A DNA stretch of 64,000 nt from Symbiodinium natans (GCA_905221605.1 CAJNDS010002745.1:358501-422500); one strand, 5' to 3'. Shown: positions 1-9,752, counted from the stretch's first letter. The notes: generated by a model not told the origin, from the sequence alone. Numbers and translations: made by a program.

Positions 1-1030
1 TCACTTCAAGGGTAGCGATAGAGAATGGGAAGCTTCGAACTCCTGTAGTTCGCGCACTTCCAGAAAGTCCTCTGAAATCCTTGCAATGGTTCGGATCGAA
101 CTTGGAGGAAAATCCTAAGGATTGTAGCTCTCATCAGCCTGCTTAGCCCATTCGTCACCAGGAAGGGTAGAAAGTACCCCTGGTATAATGCCCCGCAGCC
201 ACGACTTCCAATTCTCGTGTTTCTCCACTTACGGGAGCGAGGTATGGATATCACTCCTCGGAGCACGATCATGAGTTTTACCACGATGACACTTGGTGGA
301 ATGAGTCCGATGGTTGGAACAGCTATTATGCCAGTGAACCTTCATTCGCAGTTCCCGTTCATGAATCCTACCTACATGAGTCAGGAAACGCCTGAGAAAG
401 ACAGGACATAGATCCCGAAACACTGCACTGGCGCCAGCTACAGAGGTCATGATGGCGGGGGCCTTCTGCCAGAGGCCATTTTTGGCCAACTTCGGTCTTG
501 GATTTGGCACCTGGTCAGATTCACACAGATCTGGAAGTTACTGCCCAGGAAAAGTGCAAAAGCCAACGAGGGGAGTTAAGGAATGCTACAAAAAAGTGAC
601 CCCTCGCAGTGCAGGACTGGAAGATTCCTGGTTGGGAGCACGTGCGGAATCGCATGGGCGACCAGCTGCAGAAGTGTATCATCAAAAGATATCGATCGAG
701 TATCATGCATTCGGTTCTTTTTCACCCACACCTGTCTTCAACAAAACATGCCAGGAGAGCAGACTCCGCCCACGGAGGGCGCGCCTTAACCACGACACGA
801 AGCGAAGCCCAATGCCATCTGCGCGGGGGCCATTTTTTGCCACCCGCCTAGCCAACACCGTTGGCTGCGCAGGGCTTGAGTTGTTCGGGCTTGGGCTTAA
901 ACAGCCCAGGCTGTATATCCTGGGGATGTGGGTTCTGAACCGTGCAAAGTGAAGCTAAGCCGCTAGATGCTTCATCCATGGCCAGCAACATGGGCCACTT
1001 AGCTTGAAAGCCCTGAGCATCGGATGACAA
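1..1030. other. possible degenerate retroelement remnant
   Basis: No telomeric repeats occur here, unlike the rest of the window. Minus-strand pieces read GIIPGVLSTLPGDEWAKQAD (about 192-80, followed by an in-frame TAG and more open frame) and AQGFQAKWPMLLAMDEASSG (about 1015-955), the latter loosely like an integrase core strand. A plus-strand frame at 195-393 is Asp/Trp/Tyr-rich (DDTWWNESDGWNSYYASEPS), resembling gag-like leaders of dinoflagellate retroelements. The two strands disagree, so this is a weak guess; it could also be plain exons plus intergenic DNA. Confidence 0.25.
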
Positions 1031-1092
1031 AACCTTGCCGCGCTACAATTGTTTCTTGTCGCGGTACTTGTTTACTTGGGGGCTTACGAATT

Positions 1093-1180
1093 AGGGGTAC
1101 CTTATTGGGGTCCAAAAAATAAGGGGATCGTACTATTTGGAGTCTGTTTTAGGGGTCCCGTATGTTCGTAAACTCCCACT
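1093..1180. mobile_element. introner-like element, family A
   Basis: Starts TTAGGGGTACCTTATTGG and continues to a GGGGTCCC...TTCGTAAAC segment. Related copies lie at 6870-7066, 16482-16555, 24362-24463 (reverse) and 61385-61520 (reverse). In sense direction the end reading GGTACCCCTAATTCCGG is followed within about 10 nt by a CAG acceptor at two other copies. Confidence 0.6.
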
Positions 1181-1244
1181 TGTCGCAGCATGAACTTTCT
1201 TGCTGTGGATGCTGAGACTTCTGCCCACCGGGGGGGGGGGTCCA

Positions 1245-1350
1245 CTTGCTAGGCGGCCTGCATAGGTCGGGCACCACACCACAATCACCACATGGTCGCA
1301 CTCAGTTGAGCTGAAGCAACTTGTGGTCTTAGGGTCGCAATCGAGATTCA
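1245..1350 (-). CDS. unrecognised exon, Cys-containing
   Basis: Open frame reading DPKTTSCFSSTECDHVVIVV then WCPTYAGRLAS. The mix of polar, Cys and beta-branched residues looks like protein, but no family is recognised. Confidence 0.4.
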
Positions 1351-1668
1351 AGAGAAGAAAACCTGCAAAGGTCGGTGCCGGCTTTCCGCTTCAGGCTGTG
1401 CTGCTTTTACTCTGCCGGGCCTGGGAGGTTGCTTATCTTCTTTAGACAGCTGTGTCAGCATGTGTCAGTTACAACGGGTCAGGATCAGCATCCGGCGCAA
1501 TGAGGGACTCAATGGGGGTTCTGCAAGGCCTCCAAGTTGAACAAGCCCCGGCCTTCGTCTGACCATTCCAGCTGTCATGAGCCTGCCATGGCCCATAAAA
1601 CAACCAAAGACTACTTGAAACCAGCATCGGGCGCCAAAGCTCAGAGCGCAAAAGGTTCATGAGCTCAC

Positions 1669-1745
1669 CTTGACTAGCAGGCTTTTGCCGCTGGAGATCC
1701 AGTATGGTCCGGCGGTTCAACAGCCAACTCCCTATTCTAGGGGTA
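1669..1745 (-). CDS. unrecognised exon with canonical donor
   Basis: Reads LLNRRTILDLQRQKPASQ and ends CAAG^GTGAGC, a good GT donor. The frame stays open downstream to about 1469, so the exon could be longer. Confidence 0.45.
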
Positions 1746-1799
1746 GTAGTATTGGGCTTTGCCAAAAGAGAGTCTAAAGGAAGGTAGGTGTGACCTTGG

Positions 1800-2275
1800 T
1801 GCGACTACGAGCCACCCAAACAGGGTATGTTTCACAGGGGTTTTGGGGTTTTGGGGTTTGGGGTTTTGGGGTTTCGGGGTTTAGGGGGTTCGGGGTTTAG
1901 GGGTTTTGGGGTTTTGGATTTGGGGGTTTGGTTTGGGGCAACTACACTCGGAAACCCCAAAGCAACAAGTGGCTAAAACTTACGGCTACAATGTTTAAGG
2001 TCAAGGCTTAAGCAACAGAAGTCATCGCATCCAATCATCAAACCAAGTTCATCTCCCTCTCTTACGATTACTTGCAAATCCCGAACAAAAGGCTAGTCTA
2101 GGAAACCTAAACCCCCCTAACCCCTACACCCTTAAACGCCTTGGTTTAGGGTTTAGGGCTAGGGCTTAGGGCTTAGGGCTTAGGGCTTAGGGCTTAGGGC
2201 TTAGGGCTTAGGGCTTAGGGCTTAGGGTTTAGGGTTTAGGGTTTAGGGTTTAGGGTTTAGGGTTTAGGGCTACAG
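1800..2275. repeat. telomeric array, mixed variants
   Basis: 1836-1935 is degenerate TTTGGGG/TTTCGGGG/TTTAGGG. 2105-2150 is CCCTAAA-like. 2150-2270 holds TTAGGGC units, then six TTTAGGG units. 1945-2105 is unique sequence with stops in every frame. Confidence 0.9.
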
Positions 2276-2300
2276 GGCTTCCGGTTCCTCAAAGCTGTGC

Positions 2301-2408
2301 CGCGATGCGCCCGTGCTTGAACTCCACGGACCTGCGTCGGCGGTAGGCTTCGAGGTCGCCGTCGTCCGTGAACCCCATGGGATCCCAGAAGCCGAGGGGC
2401 GGTTGTAC
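2301..2408 (-). CDS. light-harvesting chlorophyll a/c protein, exon with first helix entry
   Basis: Translation starts VQPPLGFWDPMGFTDDGDLE, continues with an Arg-rich turn and ends VEFKHGRIA. This is the diagnostic N-terminal and helix-1 entry motif of dinoflagellate acpPC antenna proteins (P-x-GFWDP, then E-x-KHGR, whose Glu and His ligate chlorophyll). The protein acts in the thylakoid membrane. Acceptor AAAAAG^GTACAA; donor GCG^GCACAG, a GC donor. Without splicing the frame stops four codons later. I found no exon for the rest of the antenna protein between 2300 and 1, so this copy may be truncated, or its exons may lie beyond the window. Confidence 0.8.
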
Positions 2409-2411
2409 CTT

Positions 2412-2962
2412 TTTGGGGTTTAGGTTTAGAGTTTAGGGTTTAGGGTTTAGGGTTTAGGGTTTAGGGTTTAGGGTTTAGGGTTTAGGGTTAGGGCGTAGGT
2501 TGTTGTAGGGACTGCAGGGCATTCACATGGGTTCAGGGGTTTAGGCTTTTAGGCTGTGGGGTCTATGGGGCAGTCTGGGTCTAGTGGCTATTCTAATCTC
2601 GAGCATTTGAGACATCAGGTAATTGCGCTTTCATCTCGCGAAGACTGTCCTCGCTGTGTCTCGATTCGAGGTTGTTGTTGTCGCCTAAACTACCCTAAGC
2701 CCTAAGCCACAAACCTAACAACAGCTAAACACCATAAACCCTAAACCTGCAGTAAGCTAAACGAAATAAGCCATAAGCCAAACCAACCTAAGGTTGAACC
2801 AAGCCTAAACCAAACCCAAAACAGCAAGAGGGCTACATTCCTGAGCAGTAAGCACGACTAAACCATTAAAGGGCAGAAGTCCCCGCAAAGGACCAAGAAC
2901 CCTGAACCCTAAATCCCAAACCCCACAAAGCCACAAGCAATGCTCAAGTGCGCACAGGGCGC
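2412..2962 (-). other. intron of the antenna gene, telomere-rich
   Basis: Holds about nine TTTAGGG units at 2420-2490, unique sequence at 2510-2690 and degenerate CCTAAACC units at 2690-2935. Flanked by a GC donor and an AG acceptor that restore the antenna reading frame. Confidence 0.65.
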
Positions 2963-3004
2963 GCCCAGCTCGTCCTCGAAGGCTCTCGCAGGAACCTCAG
3001 CGGG
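2963..3004 (-). CDS. light-harvesting chlorophyll a/c protein, upstream exon
   Basis: Reads AEVPARAFEDELG. Joined in phase 0 to the exon at 2408 it gives AFEDELG-VQPPLGFWDP, the usual start of the mature antenna protein. The donor is GGC^GCGCCC (GC type). The intron is about 555 bp and consists largely of CCCTAAA/TTTAGGG repeats. Confidence 0.75.
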
Positions 3005-3007
3005 CTG

Positions 3008-4440
3008 TTTAGGGTTTAGGGTTTATCAGTGTTTAAGGTGTCGGGTTGATTGAGGGTTTAGGGTTGAGGTCTAGGGGTTCAGGGCCCTAGGGCTTGGGGA
3101 ATTAACATCCTCAGCCCTCAACCGCAAAACTTCATAAGGGGCAACATGGGTTGTTTTTGCAGACACGAAAGGCCCCCTGTCTACCCCCGAATTTAGCACG
3201 CTTCCTTGTTGAGAAGGACCCCAGCCCTAAACCCTAAACCCTCGACTCTAAACTCGCATAAGCAAGACGAAAATCGAAAGGGCTGCCTGGTAACCCGAGT
3301 CGGGTTTCGTCTGCGAAAGAAGCACCATGTGCCGCCAAGGACCTTCATTTGCATTGGCACTTTTCTGGAGGTCTACCCTGAAGCCAAACCCTAAATCCTA
3401 AACCCTAAATAAACCCTAAACCCTAAATCCTCCATGGGGTTGAATGTTCAGAACCGCCCAAACTGAAACCAACTGCGCCCAAGACCTACTACTACGTCCC
3501 TGCAGGGTTGCAAGTAGAGTGAAAAATATGTTGACTTGTAAGCATTTCTAGACCTCGGCTAATTTATAGGTGCCCCCCAATTTTTTTACTAAGAGAGCCT
3601 CTCCCTGTAAAGCCACACCCCGAACTCGGGTAAACCCCTTCAGGTAATCATAATAATAGCCACAGCAATAGCAACAAGGGTTTAGGGTTTAGGGTTTAGG
3701 GTTTAGGGAAACCGCAGCAGTAATCATGACAATCCAAAAACTATGCACCTTCTGACCCAAAACCTTAAGATAAACCCCAAGCTTAGTAAAAAGAACCCTA
3801 AACCCCGCATACCCTGTATTGTTGGGTTTATCCCTAAACATCGGCCCCGGAGTTTAGTAAACCGAAGTCAGAAGACCCTGTATGCTTCGGGGTATTAGCG
3901 GACGATATGGGTGGTTCTCTAGATTAGGGTACCGGGGTCCTAAACATAGTACGTCAGCTTAATAAGCCCCCAAACCCTAAACCCTAATTGAGAGAGAACT
4001 ACTTTGGGGGTCGGAAGAATTGCTAAAGCATTCCCTCATGGTCCCTATATAACTTAATTCTACTATAATCACCTCTAAAACCCTATTGTTATTATTCAGG
4101 CCCCTACACTAAGTAATCTGACTTTGGGTTTCAGAGGCTTAGGGCGTTTTTGGCTTAGTTTTTGGAGCAAACCCCAACCCCCTGAACCCCTGAACCCCCA
4201 ACCCCCCAAACCCCAAACCCTAAACCCCAAACCCTAAACCCTAAACCCTAATTGAGAGAACTACCCATATTGGGTTTCCGAAAATACAGGTTCCCTCCCA
4301 GAGGTTCTTTCTTAAAGGGGATTCTACGACAATTGGAGATCGAAAAAAAGGGGTACCCCTATCATGCGATAGTAAAGGAAACCCCCATATTCCTAACCCG
4401 AAACCCGAAACCCTAAACCCTAATTGAGAGAACTACCCAT
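3008..4440. repeat. telomere-rich intron or intergenic stretch
   Basis: TTTAGGG/CCCTAAA blocks sit near 3008-3080, 3225-3425, 3675-3710, 3970 and 4195-4250. Between them are short palindromic segments and a twice-repeated block CCCTAATTGAGAGA...ACTACCCATATT (4248 and 4417). I see no convincing exon. Confidence 0.6.
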
Positions 4441-4461
4441 ATTTTGGGGCAAGGGGCGGCC

Positions 4462-4536
4462 CCAAGAAAACCTGGGGCAGAACTCGCCGACAGAGCTTTC
4501 GCGCAACTCGACTCCCGGAGCGTCTGGCAACCTTGA
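4462..4536 (-). CDS. possible transit-region exon of the antenna gene
   Basis: A GC-rich island following CAAG^GTTGCC in sense. Two minus frames are open, one basic (VARRSGSRVARKLCRRV) and one Ala/Ser-rich (SSCAKALSASSAPGFLGAAP). Both suit a plastid-targeting region between the exons at 5792 and 3004, but a plus-strand frame is open too. Confidence 0.3.
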
Positions 4537-4757
4537 CCTGAGCTGTAGGGTTTAGGGTTTAGGGTTTAGGGTTTAGGGTTTAGGGCCTAGGGCCTAGGGT
4601 TTAGGGTTTAGGGTTTAGGGTTTAGGGTTTAGGGTTAGGGTTTAAAGGTTTAGGAGTTCAGAGGTTTAGGGGTTAGGCGTTTAGGGGTACAGGGTTGCTT
4701 TTGCAGACCTCCCAGGAACAAATGGTCAAGTTCTCAAGCCACAAAGCCTTTGCTCAC

Positions 4758-4860
4758 TTCGTGGCCCAGTAACCATACTATAATAAGAGCACCTTTTTGG
4801 GGTTGGTTACTTTATAAGGGAACCCACCTGTAAACCCTAAACCCTAAACCCTAACCCTAA
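4758..4860. mobile_element. family L element, partial
   Basis: GGCCCAGTAACCATA..TATAATAAG, GCACC, then GGGGTTGGTTACTTTATAAG matches the left half of the elements at 43209-43009 and 42944-42670. Its right half is replaced by CCCTAAA repeats. Confidence 0.6.
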
Positions 4861-5000
4861 AGCCTGAACCTAAACCCCCAAGTACTTTAGAAGGGAGCCC
4901 AGAACCAAAACATGGCAAAGGTAGACGAGCCAGGTGCCCAAAGGGTCCAATACCCTACATGTGGTTTAGGGTTTAGGGTTCAGGTTTCAAGACCCCTCCC

Positions 5001-5313
5001 ATACTGTGGATGGAGGAAACCTTGCACCGCTGTTGCAAGGCCCACCTGTGGAAACCGATGTTGTTGAGTCGGATGGAGGAAATAGCTTGGTCTGCTTCAA
5101 ACACACCGTCTGACGCCAACCCCGCACCCCCTTTTTAACATTGGCGATTGTCATGATGGGGTGGTGCCTAATGCTGAAAATTTGCTCTTCGTCGCAATGT
5201 TAAGACACCTATGAAAGTAGTGCAAGTTTTCCTCCACCCACAGTCTTCAGAAGTGGGTGCAGCCTGTAGCATTAAGTTCACAAGCGGTGCAAGATTTCCT
5301 CCATCCACCGTAT
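5001..5313. mobile_element. 313 bp inverted-repeat element
   Basis: The left end TACTGTGGATGGAGGAAACC pairs with the right end ending in CCTCCATCCACCGTA. Arms run about 30 bp with few mismatches and include CTTGCACCGC/GCGGTGCAAG. An internal repeat of GGATGGAGGAAAT lies at about 5071. There are no transposase frames: non-autonomous, MITE-like. Confidence 0.65.
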
Positions 5314-5504
5314 CATCAGGATCATGGGCCGATAGCCCTCAACCCTAAGCCCAAAAGAGCACCAACGTGCGGTCTAGGTGAAAAAGTCAGCAGCACGAGA
5401 CCCACATCTCAAAGCAGGCAAGTATTCTACCAAACCCTCACCCAAAGATTTAAACCCAAAACCCCAAATCCCAAAACCTACGACCTGTAAACCCTGCTGG
5501 GAGG

Positions 5505-5632
5505 TTCATCGGTACTTTAAAATTTCGTCATAAGCAGGGTATCAATGGTCAAAAATAGGTTTTGACCCCAGCTAGAGTACACATATCCCCACTTTTAAGT
5601 ACCCGTGAACCTCCAAGTAAACCCAACATGTG
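5505..5632. mobile_element. introner-like element, family C
   Basis: Ends ..TTTAAGTACCCGTGAACCTCCAAGTAAAC, matching ends at 23688-23800, 32575-32702, 41430-41562 and 48668-48800. The opposite end GGTTCATCGGTACTTT is its inverted partner. Confidence 0.55.
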
Positions 5633-5689
5633 AAAAGTTCAAAGAAACCCTAAACCCTAAACCCGAAACCCCGCAAGCCTAAGGAGTCC

Positions 5690-5792
5690 GTTTGAAGACC
5701 AGGGGGCAAGGCAAAGCGCGAGCGCTTGGCGCCGGCGCCACCTGCCGCAGGACGCCGGCGCTGGGCGTGATGCCGGGAGTCAGCAACGCCAT
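5690..5792 (-). CDS. probable plastid-targeting exon with start codon
   Basis: ATG at 5792, context GCCATGG, reads MALLTPGITPSAGVLRQVAP and then APSARALPCPLVFK. Small, Ala/Pro/Arg-rich and acid-free, as expected of a plastid transit peptide. It lies upstream of the antenna exons on the same strand. The frame also extends upstream of the ATG, so an earlier start is possible. Confidence 0.5.
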
Positions 5793-5984
5793 GGCGTGCA
5801 CCCTGGACTCCCTCTCAAACCCTATACTCCCGAGGTTTAAAGCCTACGCCCAACATTCTACATCCTCAGGTCCGAAAACCCTCTAGAAGCCTTCCTAAAA
5901 TCTGAGACGGCGGCTGTTTATCTCTTTCCACGCTCAAGATTCTCGAGCCTAAGCCCTAAACCCTAAACCCTAAACCCCATAGAC

Positions 5985-6042
5985 CCTAAACTGCTCGGCA
6001 AGGCTGAACTCCACAGCTTTTGATGAAGCCATGGTCGAGCGT
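5985..6042 (-). CDS. possible first exon
   Basis: ACCATGGCT context gives MASSKAVEFSLAEQ before the frame enters repeats. It could be an alternative start for the antenna gene or an unrelated peptide. Confidence 0.3.
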
Positions 6043-6044
6043 TC

Positions 6045-6220
6045 TGGGTTTAGGGTTCAGGGTACAGGGTTTAGGGTTTGGGGGGTTTATGGTTTAGGGT
6101 TTCGGGTTCAGGGTATAGGGTTTAGGGTTTGGGGGTTTAGGGTTTAGGGTTTCGGGTTCAGGGTATAGGGTTTAGGGTTTGGGGGTTTAGGGTTTAGGGT
6201 TTAGGGTTTATAGGTTAGGG
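6045..6220. repeat. telomere-variant array
   Basis: Tandem TTTAGGGTTTGGGGG units mix with TTCGGGTTCAGGGTATAGGG. A higher-order unit of about 56 bp is repeated three times. Confidence 0.8.
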
Positions 6221-6764
6221 TTTAGCGTTGAACCTTCAGCCAGCAAGCAGAAGTCGAGGTGCCACCTAGCTAATGCGTCGACGTACAGGAAAAGGGGGCC
6301 ATGCCAGGTGAGCTGGGTTACAAGCCCCTATAACTTGGTTGAAGAGTGGTTTAGGGTTTAGGGTTTAGGGTCTAGGGTTTAGGGTTTAGGGTTTCAGGGT
6401 CCTGCAAGCTTTCCTCGAAACTGCACGGAAAATTGGAAGGCAATCGTTGCGAGCTGGCAGCGTTCAGGGTAAACATCTTACCCCTACACCCTTCTCAACT
6501 GGATTGGTGCCTAAATTCTATGGCAGGAGCGGAGCACACCCATATGTGCACAACTTGCGTTCTGGGGGTGTGGAGGGATTACTGTGCGTCTGCGCACGCG
6601 AAAGTTGTCTAGCAGTAGTCTCTTGCAAGAGTCCCAGAGTCCACAGCGATACTCCAGCAGTGCTGTACAATGCTGAGCGCCGTGCCATACTGCATGCGGC
6701 TGTCGTATGACTCAGCGAACTCTTAACATTGAACCCTAAAGAGGTCACATACACTCAGAAGAGC

Positions 6765-6855
6765 TGTGGCAGGTGCTGGAAACTTGCTGCTCCGCTTGGC
6801 GAGTGTGAACCGCTTGCAGCCACTCCAAGGCAAGGTCTGTCCGAGGCTTCACATC
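6765..6855 (-). CDS. unrecognised exon
   Basis: Reads DVKPRTDLALEWLQAVHTRQ, then AEQQVSSTCHSSS. Acceptor is AACCGTCAG^GATGTG, directly after the end of a family A element. Helix-like composition. Confidence 0.65.
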
Positions 6856-6869
6856 CTGACGGTTTCCGA

Positions 6870-7066
6870 AGCTAGGGGTACCTTATTGCCCTAAGGGTCC
6901 ATGTACCCATATAGTATATACTTGGGCCCTAAAGCTACTATATGGGAACCCCTTTAAGGCCCAAGTATATACCATATAGGTACATGGACCCTTTGGGTTG
7001 GGGTCCTTTTGCTAAGGGAATCCTACTATTGGGGGTCTCCTTTAAGGGGTCCCCGATTTTCGTAAA
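6870..7066. mobile_element. family A element interrupted by a nested element
   Basis: Left part GCTAGGGGTACCTTATTG and right part TTGGGGTCC...TTCGTAAACC together match the uninterrupted copy at 1093. The interruption is the element at 6889-6997. Confidence 0.7.
6889..6997. mobile_element. 109 bp palindromic element, family P, with TTG target duplication
   Basis: Ends CCCTAAGGGTCCATGTACC and GGTACATGGACCCTTTGGG are inverted repeats with one mismatch, extending through TATATACTTGGGCC. TTG flanks both sides (6886-6888, 6998-7000) inside a family A copy. Confidence 0.75.
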
Positions 7067-7069
7067 CCC

Positions 7070-7262
7070 CCTCCTGCTCCGGCGCCAGCCAAAGAGCCGG
7101 AGCCTGTGCCATGTTCTGCAGTCTGCCGGCCTTGTGATCGGAGCTGACTTCGACGTCGAACATCAAGAGCTTCGCCACCCGTGCCATGTACTCCTCATGC
7201 ACCGGCCACACACATCTCTCCACCTTGGTACCCGAGAATTTCACCAAACCGTAAGCCCAACC
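7070..7262 (-). CDS. unrecognised exon
   Basis: Long open frame: KFSGTKVERCVWPVHEEYMA, then RVAKLLMFDVEVSSDHKAGR, then LQNMAQAPALWLAPEQ. Composition is strongly protein-like. It is followed in sense by the family A intron and the exon at 6855. Confidence 0.65.
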
Positions 7263-7299
7263 TCCAACCACAAGCCTTCAGATTGTTCTTGTTTATTGG

Positions 7300-7352
7300 C
7301 TTGAGAGGGTGGGGGGGGGGGGGGGGGGGGGGGGGGTGGGGGAGGTTTTTTT
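7300..7352. repeat. poly-G tract
   Basis: About 30 nearly uninterrupted G, then GTGGGGGAGG and a T run. Possible quadruplex in the plus strand. Confidence 0.9.
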
Positions 7353-7786
7353 TTGGTGGTGCACGCTGCTACTTAGATGGAACGAAAGCAAGCAAGAAAG
7401 CGCAGCCCAAAAGAATCAACAGCAACCCACCGACAGAAGCACTTAACCAGGGGGTATTGCATTAGACGGCAATGCAGCAGCTCCAAAACCGCAACCCATT
7501 ACCTGGGCAGGAAAACTAGAGGCGCATGTCGATTTGGATCCAACCAATCAAACACACAGCAGAACGCAAGAGGCATGTGCCTCATATGCCTTTAGACCTA
7601 AACCCTAAACCATAAAACCTACAGGGAGGGGAGGGCCAGCAGCCCGCTGACCACACAATAACCCTGCTTAGGGGTTAGGGCCTAAGGTTCAGGGTTTTAG
7701 GGTTCCTAAACTCTCTTTACCCTAACAACCCTACACCCCGCTGCAAGCCCTAAACCCAAAACCCCAAACCCCAAACCCCAAACCCA

Positions 7787-7895
7787 GGCACGTAGGCGGA
7801 GGCGTCGTGCCAGTCACGTGGTCTCGACCGGCGACGCTTCAGGCACTGAGCTTTGTTGCTCTCCTTAAGCTTGCGTCGCCAGCAAGGAGAAGAGG
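7787..7895 (-). CDS. unrecognised basic exon
   Basis: Reads CWRRKLKESNKAQCLKRRRS, then RPRDWHDASAYVPG. Flanked by telomeric repeats on both sides. The other frames stop. Confidence 0.55.
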
Positions 7896-8276
7896 GTTTA
7901 GGGTTTAGGGTGGAGGGCTTAGGGTTTAGGGTTTCGGGTTTAATTAGGGTTTACCCTCTACCCTAAACCCCTACGGGACTGAGGATTTTTCATGACATTT
8001 CGGGTTTACGGGCCGTAACAACCTCATGTAGAAGTTCTCAGGTGCTCTCAATGCCCTTGAATTACGCTGCCCTTACGCCTTACGCCCGAACCCTGGAGCT
8101 CGAACGCTACACCTTGGACCCTGAACCCTAAAACCCTAAGCTCCTCCCTAAAAACCCCCCAACCCTGAACCCAAAATGCTAAACTCTTAAACCCTATAAA
8201 GCCTAAACTCTTTAACCCTAAGCCTGGAACCATAAACTCTATAATCGTAAGCCCTAAACTCTTCAACTCTCAGCCC

Positions 8277-8321
8277 TCAGCCCTTAAACCCAAAATCTTC
8301 GTTGGGCTTGGTGGGCACGGG
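8277..8321 (-). CDS. unrecognised exon after a family P intron
   Basis: PVPTKPNEDFGFKG then TGA. It begins exactly where the family P element ends (CCCTTAGGG^CCCGTG) and continues the frame of the exon ending at 8453. Confidence 0.45.
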   Translation of the reverse strand, partial: PVPTKPNEDFGFKG

Positions 8322-8452
8322 CCCTAAGGGTCCATGTACCTCATTAATATATACTTGGGCCCCAAAGTCCTTTTTTAGGAATAGGGTTTAGGGTGTAGGG
8401 GTTTGGGGCTTAGGGCTACGTATTCCCTGTTTAGGGTACATGGGCCCTTAGG
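8322..8452. mobile_element. family P element acting as an intron
   Basis: Left CCCTAAGGGTCCATGTACC, right GGGTACATGGGCCCTTAGG. The loop is filled with TTTAGGG-like sequence. Both ends abut coding sequence. Confidence 0.65.
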
Positions 8453-8558
8453 GAGGCTGATGGCACAAGTCTCGACCCAGATCAGGCCGTCCAAGCGCTC
8501 CAGGAGCCCATTGGTGCAGTCGAGCAGCAGGTAGCCTCCGCGCTCCAAAGCACGAAAC
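8453..8558 (-). CDS. unrecognised exon
   Basis: ALERGGYLLLDCTNGLLERL, then DGLIWVETCAISL. Alternating hydrophobic strands suggest a globular domain. Frame runs up to the family P element. Confidence 0.7.
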
Positions 8559-8662
8559 AACTTAAAACCCCAAAAGCCCTGAACCCTAAACTCTAAACCC
8601 TAGACCCCAAACCCTATAAACCCTGAACCCCACACCCTGAAGCCCAAACTCCCCCTCCGTAG

Positions 8663-8722
8663 CTCGGATCAGCCCTTCTTGCCTTCCACGATGACCAGGT
8701 CCGCGCGCTGCTGTGCCCAAAC
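8663..8722 (-). CDS. unrecognised exon
   Basis: PKVVWAQQRADLVIVEGKKG, then TGA. Helix, then a strand ending VEGKKG. A GC donor (AAG^GGC) is possible. Confidence 0.6.
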
Positions 8723-9169
8723 AACCTTGGGATTTTGGGGGTTTAGGGTTTAGGGTTTAGGGTCTAGGGTTTAGGGCTTTTGGGGTTTAGGGTTTGGGGT
8801 TTAGGGTTGTTGCGGTTTTCAGTCCTTGAACCTTGTTCTCAAAATTTAAAATTCCGAAGCAGAGTTTAAAGTTCAGAATTAAGCATCCAGGTTAAAGGCC
8901 TAGATGGTTTTTGCATGAGGGATTGCGTCACCAGATCCCTGGAAGGGCCCCTGAACAGGGACCCCTGATGATGCACCCCAGACACAGCCCACAAGACACT
9001 TCAGAACACCTTGAAGAAGGTAAGGGACCATACGCAGCGACGACCCTCGGAACCAAAAAAGGAAATCCTTGGCATTCTCAGCCCCGATTGAGAACTCTCA
9101 TTAGAAAATCCTTGGTAGTTCGTCATAGTGGGTTTAAGGTGTAAGGTTTGGTAGGGTGATCCCCTGATC

Positions 9170-9312
9170 CCAATGTATATGGCTAGCTTCGTCCCCAAAG
9201 CCCAAAGCCCTATAGAGCCAGTTCGTAAAGATCATGTCGTCCCAAGCAGCAGCATCCTCCAGACGCGGCCAGTCTGTGAACTGTCTGCCCTCCCACGTCC
9301 TTCCGGGCACCC
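9170..9312 (-). CDS. unrecognised exon
   Basis: VPGRTWEGRQFTDWPRLEDA, then AAWDDMIFTNWLYRALGFGD, then EASHIH. Trp-rich, open for about 50 codons. Confidence 0.65.
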
Positions 9313-9417
9313 CAACCCCGAAGTTCAAAGTGTCTGGATACCGGTACCCCCCCCCCCCCGCCCCCCCCCAACCCCCAAAAAGTGCAGAAAGCCGGTCCGT
9401 TTGGGGGGGGGTCTACA

Positions 9418-9572
9418 ATTGTCTGAGTTTGTCGTGAACTCTAGCCGAGCCAGAGTACCTGAGTACCTGATTGATGGTTGTGGGGAGTGGCGAGGGAACC
9501 CTCGCCCTCGCCTCCCAAACACAGCCCATGTCTACCAATGTCTCGGGCAACTGTTGCAATACAATTTGTGCT
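9418..9572 (-). CDS. unrecognised exon
   Basis: AQIVLQQLPETLVDMGCVWE, then ARARVPSPLPTTINQVLRYS. Acceptor GGGTCTAG^CACAAA is the end of a family N element. Confidence 0.6.
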
Positions 9573-9662
9573 AGACCCAAGAGACCTTTGTGGTTAAAAA
9601 GGGCTTGTAAGGGACCCAAAACCCTAAACAAGGGAACAAGGGCCTACTCTGGGTCCTAGTTT
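9571..9662. mobile_element. family N element acting as an intron
   Basis: CTAGACCCAAGAGACC at one end, GGGCCTACTCTGGGTCCTAG at the other, with a short CCCTAAAC inside. Relatives at 31800-31945 and 53641-53762. Confidence 0.55.
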
Positions 9663-9677
9663 GTAGCGCTAAAGCAC

Positions 9678-9752
9678 CTGCTCAAGTTCTGCCTGGCGTG
9701 ATGCTAGAAAGACGGCAGCCTTTTGGAGGCCACGTGGCAGGTAGGCAAAAGT
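9678..9752 (-). CDS. unrecognised exon
   Basis: TFAYLPRGLQKAAVFLASRQ, then AELEQ ending CAG^GTGCTT (canonical donor). Confidence 0.5.

Noticed and set aside
449-952. 167-residue plus-strand ORF, the longest in non-repeat sequence
   Set aside because: Composition is uneven and other frames on both strands are equally open; no motif recognised.
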